Part shown: piece after piece, positions 49,283 through 59,388 of the stretch
Numbering within the stretch: position 1 is the first letter of the stretch
How the letters are laid out: each line of letters begins with the position of its first letter
Source: Debaryomyces hansenii CBS767
Lineage: Eukaryota; Ascomycota; Pichiomycetes; Serinales; Debaryomycetaceae
Direction of reading: 5' to 3'
Length of the DNA stretch: 64,000 nt
Assembly (NCBI RefSeq): GCF_000006445.2
Contig: NC_006044.2
Location: 930,001 to 994,000 of the forward strand
The notes under the pieces: model-generated
Seen by the model: only the letters and a program-made list of their open reading frames with translations
Database searches by the model: none
What the model was told of the DNA's origin: nothing
Position numbers and translations under genes: made by a program

Positions 49283-51028
49283 TTAGTTAGAAGTAAAGTT
49301 TGAGCCAGTTAAAAACAGCTGATTAGAATTATCAGTATTATGTGCTGGGGGATTAGTTTGGATATTCATTGGGTGATCAGCTAAATCTTGACTCAACAGA
49401 TTTTGCAGCGCTGGAACATAGTTTGAATTAGGATTTGATGCATTTGTGGTAAACCATCCATTACTATTACTGCTGACTGAATTTGTGCCACTTGATATAT
49501 TGAAAGATCCAGGGTTATATACACTATTACTTGTGGTTGTGCTATTACTCTTCTGTTGTCTTCTCAATGGATACATATTACCGGCTGGTGAGTATCCGTT
49601 AAAGTTGGAGCTTAACGGATATTCGCCTCCAATCGAATTACGATATTGGGGAGTTTGTTGCTGTAAATATTGCGGTTGCGGCTGTTGGTGTTGCAGGTAA
49701 TGAGGATACATCGAGTAATTTGAAGGATAATTTGATTGATAATTGTCAGCTACTTGATGTTGAAAATTGGAATATTGCAGTTGGGGCAACATGTAATTGT
49801 TATACCCTGAAGGCCCCGAATTGTTAGTTGGAGGTCCATTAGCTGAAGGCTGAGATTGTGAGGGTGGAATCGATGCCGAATTTGAATTGCTTTGAAAATT
49901 GGAAGTATTGGACGTATTTCCGGAGGTGAATGGATTCACGAACGAGAAGTCATTTGAAGGCGGCAAACTCGAAGAGTAATGATAATCATCCTTACTTGTC
50001 AGGAAGGGTGGATGAGATTGCTGGTGCTGGTGTGGTTGGTGATGCTGGTGTGGTTGGTGCTGATGTGGTTGGTGCTGATGGCGTTGAGGGTGCCCTGGTG
50101 GATGTGGTTGTAAAGGAACTGGTAACATATGCAACGGATTACTATTAGCACCGCTAGTAGAGGTGTTATACTTGGGTGGAATAAGCTGCTGGTGCAGTTG
50201 ACTTTGAGCTCTAGGCTGAAGTTGAGGTGGAGGTGGTAAAGGTGGCTGTTGCAATAATGACATGTTTTGCAATTGATAATTTTTATCTAAGAAATAGTAC
50301 GCCTCATCTTCAATAGGGATTTTCCCACCCAACAGTGATTCCTTAACTGCATTCCACAAATTATTAGTAATATTCAAATTTTTCAAATTAGTATCTGAAG
50401 GTCTTTGCAACTTTCCATTTAACACATCGTCAACGTTATAGTAACTTATCAAATGAATCGTTTGTTTCTCATCCTTATCGCAAATGTTTAGTTCCTTGGA
50501 CAGCGTAGTTAGAGACAATGTTTTTTTGATTAAGCCCTGGTCCTTAAATACATACGACGTAACCAATGACCCGACAAGGTGTTTGTTGTAATCGCCATCA
50601 ACCAATTCGGCACCCAACGAATTCATCGGTCCCGTTGGGTTAGAGTCTAAATGATTTGAACCGTCGGATGAGCTATCTTCTAATTGAGTTACGCTAACTT
50701 TACGTCTCTTTTTTTTCTTGTCATCCTTTTCCCCAAGGGAATGTTTATCCAACTCACGGTAAATAAGGAAGCGTCCCAAAATTCTTGATGGTGACCATGC
50801 AATGCCATCTGTCCATCTCTTGATGCCCGAGTGTTCTTCAATAAACACAAACACGTTCCCAGACTTGATCAATGACGTTCGCTCCCGTTCGTGTGGTCTT
50901 CGATGTACTAACTCCAATTGCTTATCCAATATGGCCTGAATTATCGTCAACGCATCTTTGGTTGACCCCACGTACCCATAGTACGATGGACTAATCTTAG
51001 TTGACCCAGGTGTAGAAGAGCTTGACAT
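49283..51028 (-). CDS. WOR1: WOR1-like WOPR-domain transcription factor
   Basis: A 581-residue regulator. WOPR box A occupies about residues 16-95 (YYGYVGSTKDAL, HRRPHERERTSLIKSGNVFVF, SGIKRWTDGIAWSPSRILGRFLIYREL). WOPR box B lies at about 150-205 (HLVGSLVTSYVFKDQGLIKKTLSL, IHLISYYNVDDV). The rest is Gln/Asn/Pro-rich, with a His-Gln-Pro tandem repeat near 315-340, like prion-like activation domains. In Candida albicans Wor1 is the master regulator of white-opaque switching, and in Saccharomyces Mit1 controls pseudohyphal genes. Which decision it controls here is unknown. Upstream lies 1.4 kb of spacer. Start is ATG at 51028. Confidence 0.85.
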   Translation of the reverse strand: MSSSSTPGSTKISPSYYGYVGSTKDALTIIQAILDKQLELVHRRPHERERTSLIKSGNVFVFIEEHSGIKRWTDGIAWSPSRILGRFLIYRELDKHSLGEKDDKKKKRRKVSVTQLEDSSSDGSNHLDSNPTGPMNSLGAELVDGDYNKHLVGSLVTSYVFKDQGLIKKTLSLTTLSKELNICDKDEKQTIHLISYYNVDDVLNGKLQRPSDTNLKNLNITNNLWNAVKESLLGGKIPIEDEAYYFLDKNYQLQNMSLLQQPPLPPPPQLQPRAQSQLHQQLIPPKYNTSTSGANSNPLHMLPVPLQPHPPGHPQRHQHQPHQHQPHQHHQPHQHQQSHPPFLTSKDDYHYSSSLPPSNDFSFVNPFTSGNTSNTSNFQSNSNSASIPPSQSQPSANGPPTNNSGPSGYNNYMLPQLQYSNFQHQVADNYQSNYPSNYSMYPHYLQHQQPQPQYLQQQTPQYRNSIGGEYPLSSNFNGYSPAGNMYPLRRQQKSNSTTTSNSVYNPGSFNISSGTNSVSSNSNGWFTTNASNPNSNYVPALQNLLSQDLADHPMNIQTNPPAHNTDNSNQLFLTGSNFTSN

Positions 51029-52448
51029 TTTGGACTATGGTGTACTAGACTAAATATTAAGAGAATATGGGCTCTTTTATTGTTTGGCAACGCTATTTTA
51101 TTGTTTGGCAACGCTATATTAGCCAGGTATGCTTGTCACTTGCGCCACTCACACAACAACTAGACCCACAGATGTGTCCCCTAAAGCTGGTCTGTAATTA
51201 TATATGGATAATAACCAAACGTTCACTTGGATCTCAATTCCAAAAGAACAATAGATGAAAGTTCGTATATACTCTTACCTTTTTTTAACTCTCCACAACT
51301 AAACTTAGTCCTGAAGAATCTTATTCCACTGTAATTACTTTGAACTTGTAGTGATTTTGTCAGTGTGTCAATTAACTGTACCACGTATTTTTGTCCAATG
51401 TTCGTGAAAGTGCCACCCGATTATTTTTACAGGGGAAACTCGAACTAATTTAAACTTAATTTAAGAATTAAAATTTCTGCAGGGTGATACAACTGTAAAG
51501 CTTAATATATATAGACTTTATATGCACAGTTCTATTTCAATATAACTATATACTTTAAACCAAATTATAAAGTTTGACCATTCGTTTCATTCTGGCGTAC
51601 GCTTACTGGGGGTTCAGCTTATTGTACCGCATCTTCGTAGCCTAGTTATTTAGTCACAAAGCGTCTTGTCTCATATACGGAAGGTTGAATAATAGCTTAT
51701 GTAACTTCATCTCGTATACAGAGCGTAGAATATCTTCGCAAATGTGGTTTGTGTAACGCTATTACGTGGACGGCTATAGTATATTCCACAGCATGTTGTC
51801 CCCTTTGGGGATACGTGCAGGACTAAAGGCGGACTTTTATCTCCCATACGTGGCAATGTGAATCTAGGTTTAGGGGTGCATGGAGCATCTCTCTCTTGGT
51901 ATGGGGTATCGCGCACGTGATTCCCCACTATTACCACTGCTTAATATTTACCAACCGTATATTTTGTACCCCCAGATGACGTCAACAATTGGGAGAGGGT
52001 AATCTGGGCACACGAGAAGCGTAAAGTAAAATTAGATATCTCGAGGACGTGACTAAGCATACTGATAGGCATCAACATGTCAAGAAAATATAGCCTAGAT
52101 ATAGATGCCGGATTTATTCTAAAATGGGGGTGTATGATTTGGATCATTTAGGGGATGTAGAATAATTCCTAGTGTTTTGGTCTGATGCGGGCGGTGGGCC
52201 AAAAGCTGGTGGGTGGGACGTTCAGGTTCCATCCGATATGGGTGGCCGAGGCGTCGTGTGGCCCATTGGGTTGTTTTGGTCCATTATATAAGCGATATAG
52301 CACATTAGTGATGATAGTAGGCCAATGCGGACTATCTATGACTTATGTGTAGGATTTCGAGCAATCTGGTGTATAGCGATAAAAAAAACCAGATAGCCCT
52401 TTTAAAGGAAAAGTTTGAAAGAGTATTCATCTAGGGTTCAATTGATTA
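51029..52448. other. Large divergent promoter WOR1-like / F-box gene
   Basis: A 1.42-kb region, the longest spacer in the window. It holds a perfect 21-bp tandem duplication (51075-51116), Wor1-like motifs (51552-51558 and 51567-51575), a CCCC-TTT-GGGG palindrome near 51801-51811, CACGTGA at 51913-51919, and a G/T-rich stretch (52185-52290) followed by a TATATAA box. No gene was seen. Confidence 0.6.
51075..51116. repeat. Perfect 21-bp tandem duplication upstream of WOR1-like gene
   Basis: Two exact adjacent 21-bp units (51075-51095 and 51096-51116), each containing TTGTTTGGCAACGC. They lie 47-88 bp before the WOR1-like ATG. The GGCAAC element resembles an RFX X-box half-site. Confidence 0.95.
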
Positions 52449-54296
52449 ATGATTAAGACTGAATCGATTGATTTTCATTCGTATTTACCACCCTACAGAT
52501 CGTTACTAACTCCCAATGCCAGGTATGACTATAAAACGCATACATTGGTCCCCATTAAGGAACATGATCTTCGGGCACTTACATCGATGAATTTGGGAGG
52601 CAAACACACTACCACATCAAAGATCAAGATGAAATATAAATCTTTGCTAAGTGATGTGAGCAAAAGGACTTCGATCTTGTCGTTACGTATAGGATCCACT
52701 GCCAATGCAAAACAGACCCCTATCGGTGTGAAAAGTTTGCCAAGCGAAGTATTGGAGTATATTTTTGAATTAGTTGATTCAGAAGAGGCTTACATAAATT
52801 GTATGTTGGTTTGTAAACAGTTCTACCAGGTTTCAAAGCCTTTTCTATATGAGGACTTATCTTTTACCTCGACATACCGTTTTGCACAGTTCATTACTTA
52901 TCTAAGAGTGAATCCCGAAGTGGGGCAATACATCAAATCGGTTGATTTGTCGCAAATCAAGCACGGAGAGCCCGATGACTATGAAGATGAGAACAGGGAG
53001 TTGGAACAAACCCACACCAGTACATCACATGGTGATAGTGATACCTTAAATTCAGTTTCCAGGATTCTAGCTGGCTGGAGAGACTGGAAGTATAAAAATA
53101 ACCCATTATATTCGATCCAGCCGTATTTGAACTTGACAAAGGTTAACTCTAATTCTCAGACGCTGTCAAAATCGTCCAAAACAACAAATTCAATGAAGAT
53201 GTTGCGACTCTCCAAGACACTTAGCTATTTCAAGCCCAAAAAGCGCCAAAAGCTCAATAGTTCTCGAAATAAGAATAGAGCACACCCCCCCTTACAAACC
53301 TTGAATCTAGGAAATCGAAGGAATAATTCACATCCTCAAATCAATAAGTTTTTAATGAACTATTCCGCCTCAAAAGACCTACCAATTGGCTATATTCTTC
53401 ATTTAATCTCGTTATGCCCTAACATTATATCCTTAAACCTTGGAAATTTATCCCTTTCTACTGATTATGAAATTAGTAGATCAATGATGTATAAGTTCAG
53501 AACCTTCGATCTTATGGACAATTATCCAAAGGAAACAGCGGCTACTATTAATGGAATTATGAATCATAATAATAAATCAAATGAAGAGTCTTTATTCGGC
53601 TTCAATCAAGAGAAAAACTCCTTCACGTCGTTATCTATCTTGAATATTAATGACGCCAAATCTCAACAATTGCAGCAATCAAGGCAAAATCCTACTTCTT
53701 CGGCTTCATCTGTATATTCAGTTGCATTTTCTAAACCGATTGTCAAATATAATAGTTTATTACCTCCATTGCCGCCAGCAATCCATGACCTTTCATATAT
53801 GAATAAAGGCGATGGAAAAGTGTACTTGAGTGATTTGAATTTGAAGTCCATGAATAATAATTACTTGACAAAATTAAGTGAAAATGAGATTCTTCACGCA
53901 ATAGCTAAAGCACATAGCAGTTCGGATGGCCCATATGGAAATAGATTAAAGTACATTAACCTATCATCAATGATTTGGCTTACCAAAACTTCAGCCCAGC
54001 GATTTTTAGACCAAATTGTGAATAAATGTCTATGGGAGGAATCGTACTTCTCGGATGCTGAGACTGTTAATTCAGACTCAGATTCAGAGATAATTGGACA
54101 AGACCTAGTCATTGACTTGCGTGATTCTGGTATGTATAAGAATCTTGAATGGGCCAAATTAATCGATTTAAATCAAAGTGAAGGTCGCAGATTAATCAAG
54201 AGGATTATAAACGATGATGTGCTCAATACTTTTGATGAATTTATGAGGAGAGAAAGACTAAGAAGAGGTAGGATTGGTGAGAATTACCTTAATTGA
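52449..54296 (+). CDS. F-box protein with leucine-rich-repeat-like region
   Basis: A 615-residue protein. An F-box lies at about residues 95-140 ([42 protein letters not shown]) and would bind Skp1 in an SCF ubiquitin ligase. Downstream segments with spaced leucines ([39 protein letters not shown]) suggest a substrate-binding repeat region. A basic stretch ([16 protein letters not shown] near 260-275) could be a nuclear signal. It resembles yeast F-box proteins such as YDR306C, but I cannot fix the ortholog. Start is ATG at 52449. Confidence 0.8.
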   Translation: MIKTESIDFHSYLPPYRSLLTPNARYDYKTHTLVPIKEHDLRALTSMNLGGKHTTTSKIKMKYKSLLSDVSKRTSILSLRIGSTANAKQTPIGVKSLPSEVLEYIFELVDSEEAYINCMLVCKQFYQVSKPFLYEDLSFTSTYRFAQFITYLRVNPEVGQYIKSVDLSQIKHGEPDDYEDENRELEQTHTSTSHGDSDTLNSVSRILAGWRDWKYKNNPLYSIQPYLNLTKVNSNSQTLSKSSKTTNSMKMLRLSKTLSYFKPKKRQKLNSSRNKNRAHPPLQTLNLGNRRNNSHPQINKFLMNYSASKDLPIGYILHLISLCPNIISLNLGNLSLSTDYEISRSMMYKFRTFDLMDNYPKETAATINGIMNHNNKSNEESLFGFNQEKNSFTSLSILNINDAKSQQLQQSRQNPTSSASSVYSVAFSKPIVKYNSLLPPLPPAIHDLSYMNKGDGKVYLSDLNLKSMNNNYLTKLSENEILHAIAKAHSSSDGPYGNRLKYINLSSMIWLTKTSAQRFLDQIVNKCLWEESYFSDAETVNSDSDSEIIGQDLVIDLRDSGMYKNLEWAKLIDLNQSEGRRLIKRIINDDVLNTFDEFMRRERLRRGRIGENYLN

Positions 54297-54767
54297 AATT
54301 TACTCCCATTCATTCATATATCAAACTACAGCTCTATATGTACATTATTTCAGTATTTATTTCAATACCATATTTATATGTCCCAGACTTCAGGTCATCA
54401 CTATTTCATGGGTCAGCCTGTCCTAATTGAAAATTAGCGGCAACCTCGAATAGCAATGGTTTTAGAGCTGGATGTTTTCATCTAGAAATTTTAAACATAC
54501 ACCTCATATCTGTTAGCTCATTCACTAAAGTGAATATAATGTTAACGCTAAACTTATTGACACAAGAGTTATTCAAAAGTTCACATAAAAAGAAAACATT
54601 ATATTTGTGGAAGATTTTTTGACAATTTTTTTTTTATTTCCATGAATCTCATAACCGGGTAACTGGCTTAACCTCATTCTACAAAGGCATACAAAAATAT
54701 ACACGGTACTAATAATCATAAATTTACTCCTCCAGAATCATTTTTCATTTGAGTAAAGAGCCGTGAT
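54297..54767. other. TFA2 upstream region
   Basis: A 471-bp spacer between tandem genes. It contains a Reb1-type site (54655-54662) and a T run (54632-54644). Nothing else was recognised. Confidence 0.5.
54655..54662. promoter_or_regulatory. Reb1-type site upstream of TFA2
   Basis: CCGGGTAA, complement TTACCCGG, is the exact core bound by the general regulatory factor Reb1. It sits about 106 bp before the TFA2 ATG, next to a poly-T tract, as in nucleosome-free yeast promoters. Confidence 0.55.
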
Positions 54768-55634
54768 ATGTCAGATCTTTCGGCTCAACTATCTGCTTTC
54801 AAAAATAAAATCAGAAGCGGGCCTTCTGTCACTGTTGCCAGAAGGGCAGTTACACCTGCCAAGTCAAATGATTCCAGCAATGCTAATCCCAGTAATGCCT
54901 ATAATAATAGAAACGGTGTTTCTAACGGAACCCCTAATAAAAGACCAGGAAGTGATACAATTACTGAAGCTATCAAGAGGCAAAAAGCGTCTACAGGAGG
55001 CATGTCGGGATCACATTTATCAACTCAATTACATTTAGCGGTTGAATATATTAAACAGCACGATTTTCCTATTACAGTATCGAAGTTACAGAACTATCTT
55101 TCGTTTGACATAAGTGCCACGTTGCTTCCGTTATTGAAGGAGATTGATCGTATAAAATTCAATCCCGAAGATAATACATTGGAATATGTCTCGTTGCACA
55201 ATATTAGGTCTTCGGATGACTTGTTGAATTTCTTAAGATCGCAGCCGACTTTCAGAGGTATATCCGTTAAGGAGTTAAAGGATGGATGGGCCGGATGTCT
55301 GCAGGCCATCAATGAGTTGGAAGAACAGAGTAAAGTTTTGGTTTTAAGAAATAAAAAGGAAAATACCCCCAGACTTGTATGGGCAAACCTTGGAGGAGAA
55401 ATGGGTTTAATTGACGATGAGTTTTGTGACATGTGGTCTAATGTCAAATTGCCTGAACCGGATAGCTTGTATCAAGCATTAATAGATCAAGGTTTAAAGC
55501 CTACCGGAGCCGATCCTCAGACAATTAAAAAGAAACCGCAACAACAAGAAAAGAAACAAAAGAAAGCAAGAAGAGGTAAGGTTACCAACACTCATATGAA
55601 AGGCATATTGAAGGACTACTCGGAATTAGTATAA
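54768..55634 (+). CDS. TFA2: TFA2, TFIIE small subunit
   Basis: A 288-residue general transcription factor subunit. The N-terminus (MSDLSAQLSAFKNKIRSGP) is typical, followed by a disordered linker. Tandem winged-helix domains follow (about 83-145: LSTQLHLAVEYIKQHDFPITVSKLQNYL; and 150-215: LRSQPTFRGISVKELKDGWAGC, WANLGGEMG). A basic C-terminal tail ends the protein. TFIIE recruits and stimulates TFIIH at RNA polymerase II promoters. It is a little shorter than Saccharomyces Tfa2 (328). Start is ATG at 54768. Confidence 0.92.
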   Translation: MSDLSAQLSAFKNKIRSGPSVTVARRAVTPAKSNDSSNANPSNAYNNRNGVSNGTPNKRPGSDTITEAIKRQKASTGGMSGSHLSTQLHLAVEYIKQHDFPITVSKLQNYLSFDISATLLPLLKEIDRIKFNPEDNTLEYVSLHNIRSSDDLLNFLRSQPTFRGISVKELKDGWAGCLQAINELEEQSKVLVLRNKKENTPRLVWANLGGEMGLIDDEFCDMWSNVKLPEPDSLYQALIDQGLKPTGADPQTIKKKPQQQEKKQKKARRGKVTNTHMKGILKDYSELV

Positions 55635-55684
55635 TAGATTAGTTAAAAATCATCTATATAATTTTATTATATCATTTTACTGAA

Positions 55685-55690
55685 ACGCGT
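55685..55690. promoter_or_regulatory. MCB-like ACGCGT upstream of NTF2
   Basis: An exact ACGCGT lies about 110 bp before the NTF2 ATG. It may be functional or chance; one site only. Confidence 0.35.
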
Positions 55691-55796
55691 GTAAATTTGA
55701 GTACATCATATAGTAGAAAATTCTTGAGGAATTAAACTAAATAACAAGATTACTACTACTAGTCTTAGAAAACTACAATCGCATATAAAGAAGAAG

Positions 55797-56354
55797 ATGT
55801 CTGGTATGTATTCGGATAAACCGTATAATTAAGTATTTGTTTGAATGTTACCATTTAAATTTTACAATATTATTTTGGACGATTAGGCAATAACGATCTT
55901 TGACAGTTCTAGTTTGGCCATCATATACTTGAATACAAGTATTATCGGCTATATACTTTAGATAGAATACTAACTGGGACTATTAGTTGATTTTAACACT
56001 GTTGCTTCCGAGTTCTGTAACTTTTACTACCAACAATTCGATTCGGATAGAACCCAATTGGGTAACTTATACAGAGAGCAATCCATGTTAACATTTGAAA
56101 CTTCCCAATTACAAGGTGCTAAAGACATTGTTGAAAAGTTAGTTTCTTTACCTTTCCAAAAAGTTGCACACAGAATTTCTACATTAGATGCTCAACCAGG
56201 TTCACCAAATGGTGACATTTTAGTTATGGTTACTGGAGAATTAATAATTGACGATGAACAAAACGCTCAACGTTATTCTCAGGTTTTCCACCTCATCCCT
56301 GATGGCAACTCGTATTATGTCTTTAATGATATCTTCAGATTAAACTACTCTTAA
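55797..56354 (+). CDS. NTF2: NTF2 nuclear transport factor 2, one intron
   Basis: Exon 1 is only 7 nt (55797-55803: ATG, TCT and one G); exon 2 is 55987-56354. Together they give 124 residues starting [23 protein letters not shown], the standard Ntf2 start. Further family marks are [37 protein letters not shown] and FNDIFRLNY. Ntf2 dimers import RanGDP through nuclear pores. Length matches yeast Ntf2 (125). An unspliced reading would start no earlier than an internal codon and lose the first quarter of the protein. Confidence 0.95.
55804..55986 (+). other. Spliceosomal intron of NTF2 (183 nt)
   Basis: It begins GTATGT (55804-55809), has a perfect TACTAAC branch box at 55968-55974 and ends at the AG of 55985-55986, 12 nt after the branch box. 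The phase (one base before, two after) rebuilds a Val codon and the conserved Ntf2 N-terminus. Confidence 0.95.
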
Positions 56355-56598
56355 TTTTGATCCACAGTACTTCTTGCAAACGTGCAATTATGAGTGGTCA
56401 GATTTGAATATAATAAAGAATAAATACTAAATAAATAATAATTCATTTGAAATAGCTATATACTTACGTATCTACTCCAAACACTTTGAATTGTGAATCA
56501 ATCAATTTATTGTTTTTATAGCGCACTCTAAACTTTTCTCCTGAAACTAATGCTAAATTTATATACTAAAACCTAAAAGTATTCAATTTTAAATAAGT

Positions 56599-58584
56599 AT
56601 GCTGGATTCAATTTCACGTCCATCTATTCCCAGGAGACCAAAAAAACAATTGCAAGTTGATTTACCTAATCACCTGGAAGGTTTTGATAGATCTGATACT
56701 GAATCTGATAATGAGCAAATGGTAAGTTTAGAATCGTTGGAATCTAACGAAGCAAGCGATAAGATTCCAGTGATTCCAAAAAGACCAGATAGATCAAAAT
56801 CTTCATCAAAAAGCCCTAGCTTACCGGCTATTCCTAAAAGACCTCAAAAGTCCGACACATCTGGTGTGGAGTCTCCAAGTCCACTGGATTTACCTGAAGT
56901 GGAAAACGAAGAAGAAAACCACAAGAGCATATATGATGAGTCAGTAAGTTCGAAGAAGCATTCTGACGATGCAATTGAACCACCTGAAAGTTCTGAATTC
57001 AATTATGAAGTAGGCGATAGATCGGACGTCGATGTTTCCGATGGAGATAAGACCCCCGGCAATACTAATACTAAGACCAGTATTAAAGAGGACCTCAATA
57101 TAACTGATGATAATTCTATGCATAGCTTTGATGATGATTTAGAAACCGTTCTACAAGATCGAGATGACAATGGTTCATCGTCTATTGGCCCCGAAATAAG
57201 TCAAGACAATAATGTACCTTCGTCGAGTGAAAGTGATATTAATGCCGAACTTGGTGAGGAATATACTGATCCTGATTCGAACAGTCAAAAATCTTGCGGG
57301 AACAGGGATAAGGAAAATGATGAACTCTCAACAGAAAGTGATAAGAGGAACCCTAATGAAAGAGATCAGTCGAATAAAAGTGAAGAAAAGACGATAAAAA
57401 AAGATCAAGAAGTATCTAATACGCCAAAAGTAACCGATGCAGAAGCATCTGAGGACAGAGATTCGGATAATATTCCTCACATTCCAAGAAGACCGAAGAA
57501 GTCAAAATCCGCTACGAGCGAACCTGATGCTAAGTCAATTGAAGTGGAAAATTTAGACAATACTAATATAATTGACCAAAAGCAGACGCAAACTAATAAA
57601 GACAATAATGAAGAGGCCTACTCGATAAATGAAACTTCTGAAAGTAAGTCTGAGACACCCCAACAAGAAAAAAATACGACCAAGCCGAAAGCTCCTCCAA
57701 AACCCAAAAAGTTGTCATCAAAAATAGCTGCGTTCCAACAAATGTTTAATCAGGAAACCGCACCCCCAAGAAACTCCGGAACTAGCAAATCTACCTCTAA
57801 GCCAGATTTAGAGACAAAGAACTCAGAGAATAAGGAAGTTCCATCAAGATTATCGACTGATAAAATGAAATTCGCTCAAAGTTTACAAGGCATGATGGGT
57901 AAAGGAATAGCTATGCCTGGTATGGTCAACCCCAATTTTCACCAGAAGATAGATACTGAAGAGATTGAGTCACCCGATAAAGAGGTGAAAATTCTGAATA
58001 TGAAAAGGGGTATTGCAAAAGGACCAAGAGGTAAAAAGTTACCAAAATCTTTAAAAAACCCTGTCAATGTTGAAGTTACTCCTAGATTTAATTCTTTTGT
58101 TCTGACTATATGGGAATTAAATTTTCAAGCAGACACTAAATCGAATGATATGGAGGGTAGTGAAAATGTATCCAATAATACAGAAGCACAAAAACTGGAG
58201 AACAATGAAGAAATTCTAAACTTAGAGAACAAGTCGGAGTATATTATGGATAGTGAGTCTGTATCGAACTCTACACCAGCATCAGACATTAAAGAAATTA
58301 GAGAGGAGTCATCCCCTTTGAAGATTGATGATGATGATGTCTATCTGGAAATTGACAAACTGAAAACTACTCAAAGTGAACTGAGGAACTTAGAAAGCAT
58401 AGATAGTACCGAAGGGTCTAGAAATATAGATGCCGAAAACCTACCTGAGGAAATCAAATCTGATAATGATTCTGCAGCATCATATCCAAAAAAGCTGGAA
58501 GATTCGGATTTAGATTTGGATGATAATGAACAACATATACTTGAAAACCAAGAACTGGATCTAAATCTAAGAAAAGAGGATTAA
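56599..58584 (+). CDS. AIM21: AIM21 actin-patch capping regulator
   Basis: A 661-residue disordered acidic protein with repeated proline motifs. IPRRPKK occurs at 10-16, IPVIPKRP near 55, LPAIPKRP near 75, IPHIPRRPKK near 295, and KAPPKPKK near 355. A conserved block follows at about 420-480 (FAQSLQGMMGKGIAMPGMVNP, KRGIAKGPRGKKLPKSLKNP). These are the features of Aim21, which works with Tda2 at cortical actin patches to hold back barbed-end assembly by capping protein, and binds SH3 proteins through the repeats. Length is close to Saccharomyces Aim21 (679). Start is ATG at 56599. Confidence 0.8.
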   Translation: MLDSISRPSIPRRPKKQLQVDLPNHLEGFDRSDTESDNEQMVSLESLESNEASDKIPVIPKRPDRSKSSSKSPSLPAIPKRPQKSDTSGVESPSPLDLPEVENEEENHKSIYDESVSSKKHSDDAIEPPESSEFNYEVGDRSDVDVSDGDKTPGNTNTKTSIKEDLNITDDNSMHSFDDDLETVLQDRDDNGSSSIGPEISQDNNVPSSSESDINAELGEEYTDPDSNSQKSCGNRDKENDELSTESDKRNPNERDQSNKSEEKTIKKDQEVSNTPKVTDAEASEDRDSDNIPHIPRRPKKSKSATSEPDAKSIEVENLDNTNIIDQKQTQTNKDNNEEAYSINETSESKSETPQQEKNTTKPKAPPKPKKLSSKIAAFQQMFNQETAPPRNSGTSKSTSKPDLETKNSENKEVPSRLSTDKMKFAQSLQGMMGKGIAMPGMVNPNFHQKIDTEEIESPDKEVKILNMKRGIAKGPRGKKLPKSLKNPVNVEVTPRFNSFVLTIWELNFQADTKSNDMEGSENVSNNTEAQKLENNEEILNLENKSEYIMDSESVSNSTPASDIKEIREESSPLKIDDDDVYLEIDKLKTTQSELRNLESIDSTEGSRNIDAENLPEEIKSDNDSAASYPKKLEDSDLDLDDNEQHILENQELDLNLRKED

Positions 58585-58673
58585 AGTTATTTTGAGAATA
58601 ATCCTCAAGGAACTGTTTATTTACATAAGACTTTTTCTACTTATTTTAGGTTGTTTATTTTTTAAATGAATAT

Positions 58674-59213
58674 TTATCTTCGAATTTTCAATCTTTCCCC
58701 TTTTTCATCACAATCTGTATATCTGCGCTTATAACTAAAACTATCCTCAATGTCATTTTTTGAAGCGTTATCATTATCCTTGTGATCATTTATTTTGTTC
58801 TCATAACTTGCATGCGAAGAGTCGCTTTTACGATCATCCAAGCTTGTCTGTTTTCTGGCTGTCATCGGAGAATTTAATAATTTGTCTCGAAGCTCATTCA
58901 CTTTCTTCTCTATTGTAAGCTCTTCTTCACTTTCATCTTCTAACGCATCTCTCAACTCCATACACTTAACTTCAACGTCTCTTTTTAAGTCGTGACTCCT
59001 TATTTCTTGCTTTGCTTCATCTCGATTATTTCTGGTAGATATGTGTTTATCGTATTTAAGCTTGCGGTCATTTGATAATTGTCGCCTTCTAAAGTGGCCA
59101 GATTTATCGTCCTTTATGCTAGCATGGTCTTTATTAGACGCAACATTCTTTTGTATGTGTCCAGTCGTGCCTGAACCTCTTGCAGTTTGTAAACCTATTC
59201 CATTGCTTGACAT
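58674..59213 (-). CDS. CWC21: CWC21 spliceosome component
   Basis: A 179-residue hydrophilic protein. The start MSSNGIGLQTARGSGTTGHIQKN is the near-invariant N-terminus of Cwc21 and of human SRRM2. The cwf21 domain follows at about 75-115 (RDVEVKCMELRDALED..IEKKVNELRDKL). Cwc21 contacts Prp8 and Snu114 near the spliceosome catalytic core and helps 5' splice-site positioning. The C-terminus is charged and disordered. It is convergent with AIM21, with 89 bp between stops. Start is ATG at 59213. Confidence 0.93.
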   Translation of the reverse strand: MSSNGIGLQTARGSGTTGHIQKNVASNKDHASIKDDKSGHFRRRQLSNDRKLKYDKHISTRNNRDEAKQEIRSHDLKRDVEVKCMELRDALEDESEEELTIEKKVNELRDKLLNSPMTARKQTSLDDRKSDSSHASYENKINDHKDNDNASKNDIEDSFSYKRRYTDCDEKGERLKIRR

Positions 59214-59388
59214 GTTTATTTACCAGTCAAATTTACGTCTCAAACATTCAAGATTCTATAAATAATCGCGTGAGGAAAAAAAAAAAAAGGCGTCCATAAA
59301 TTACGACGTATTTATTATTGTTCTAATAAGTCATCCTTATTTATGCTATTCTAACAAGTTATACCATATATTTTTAGCAAATTATACT

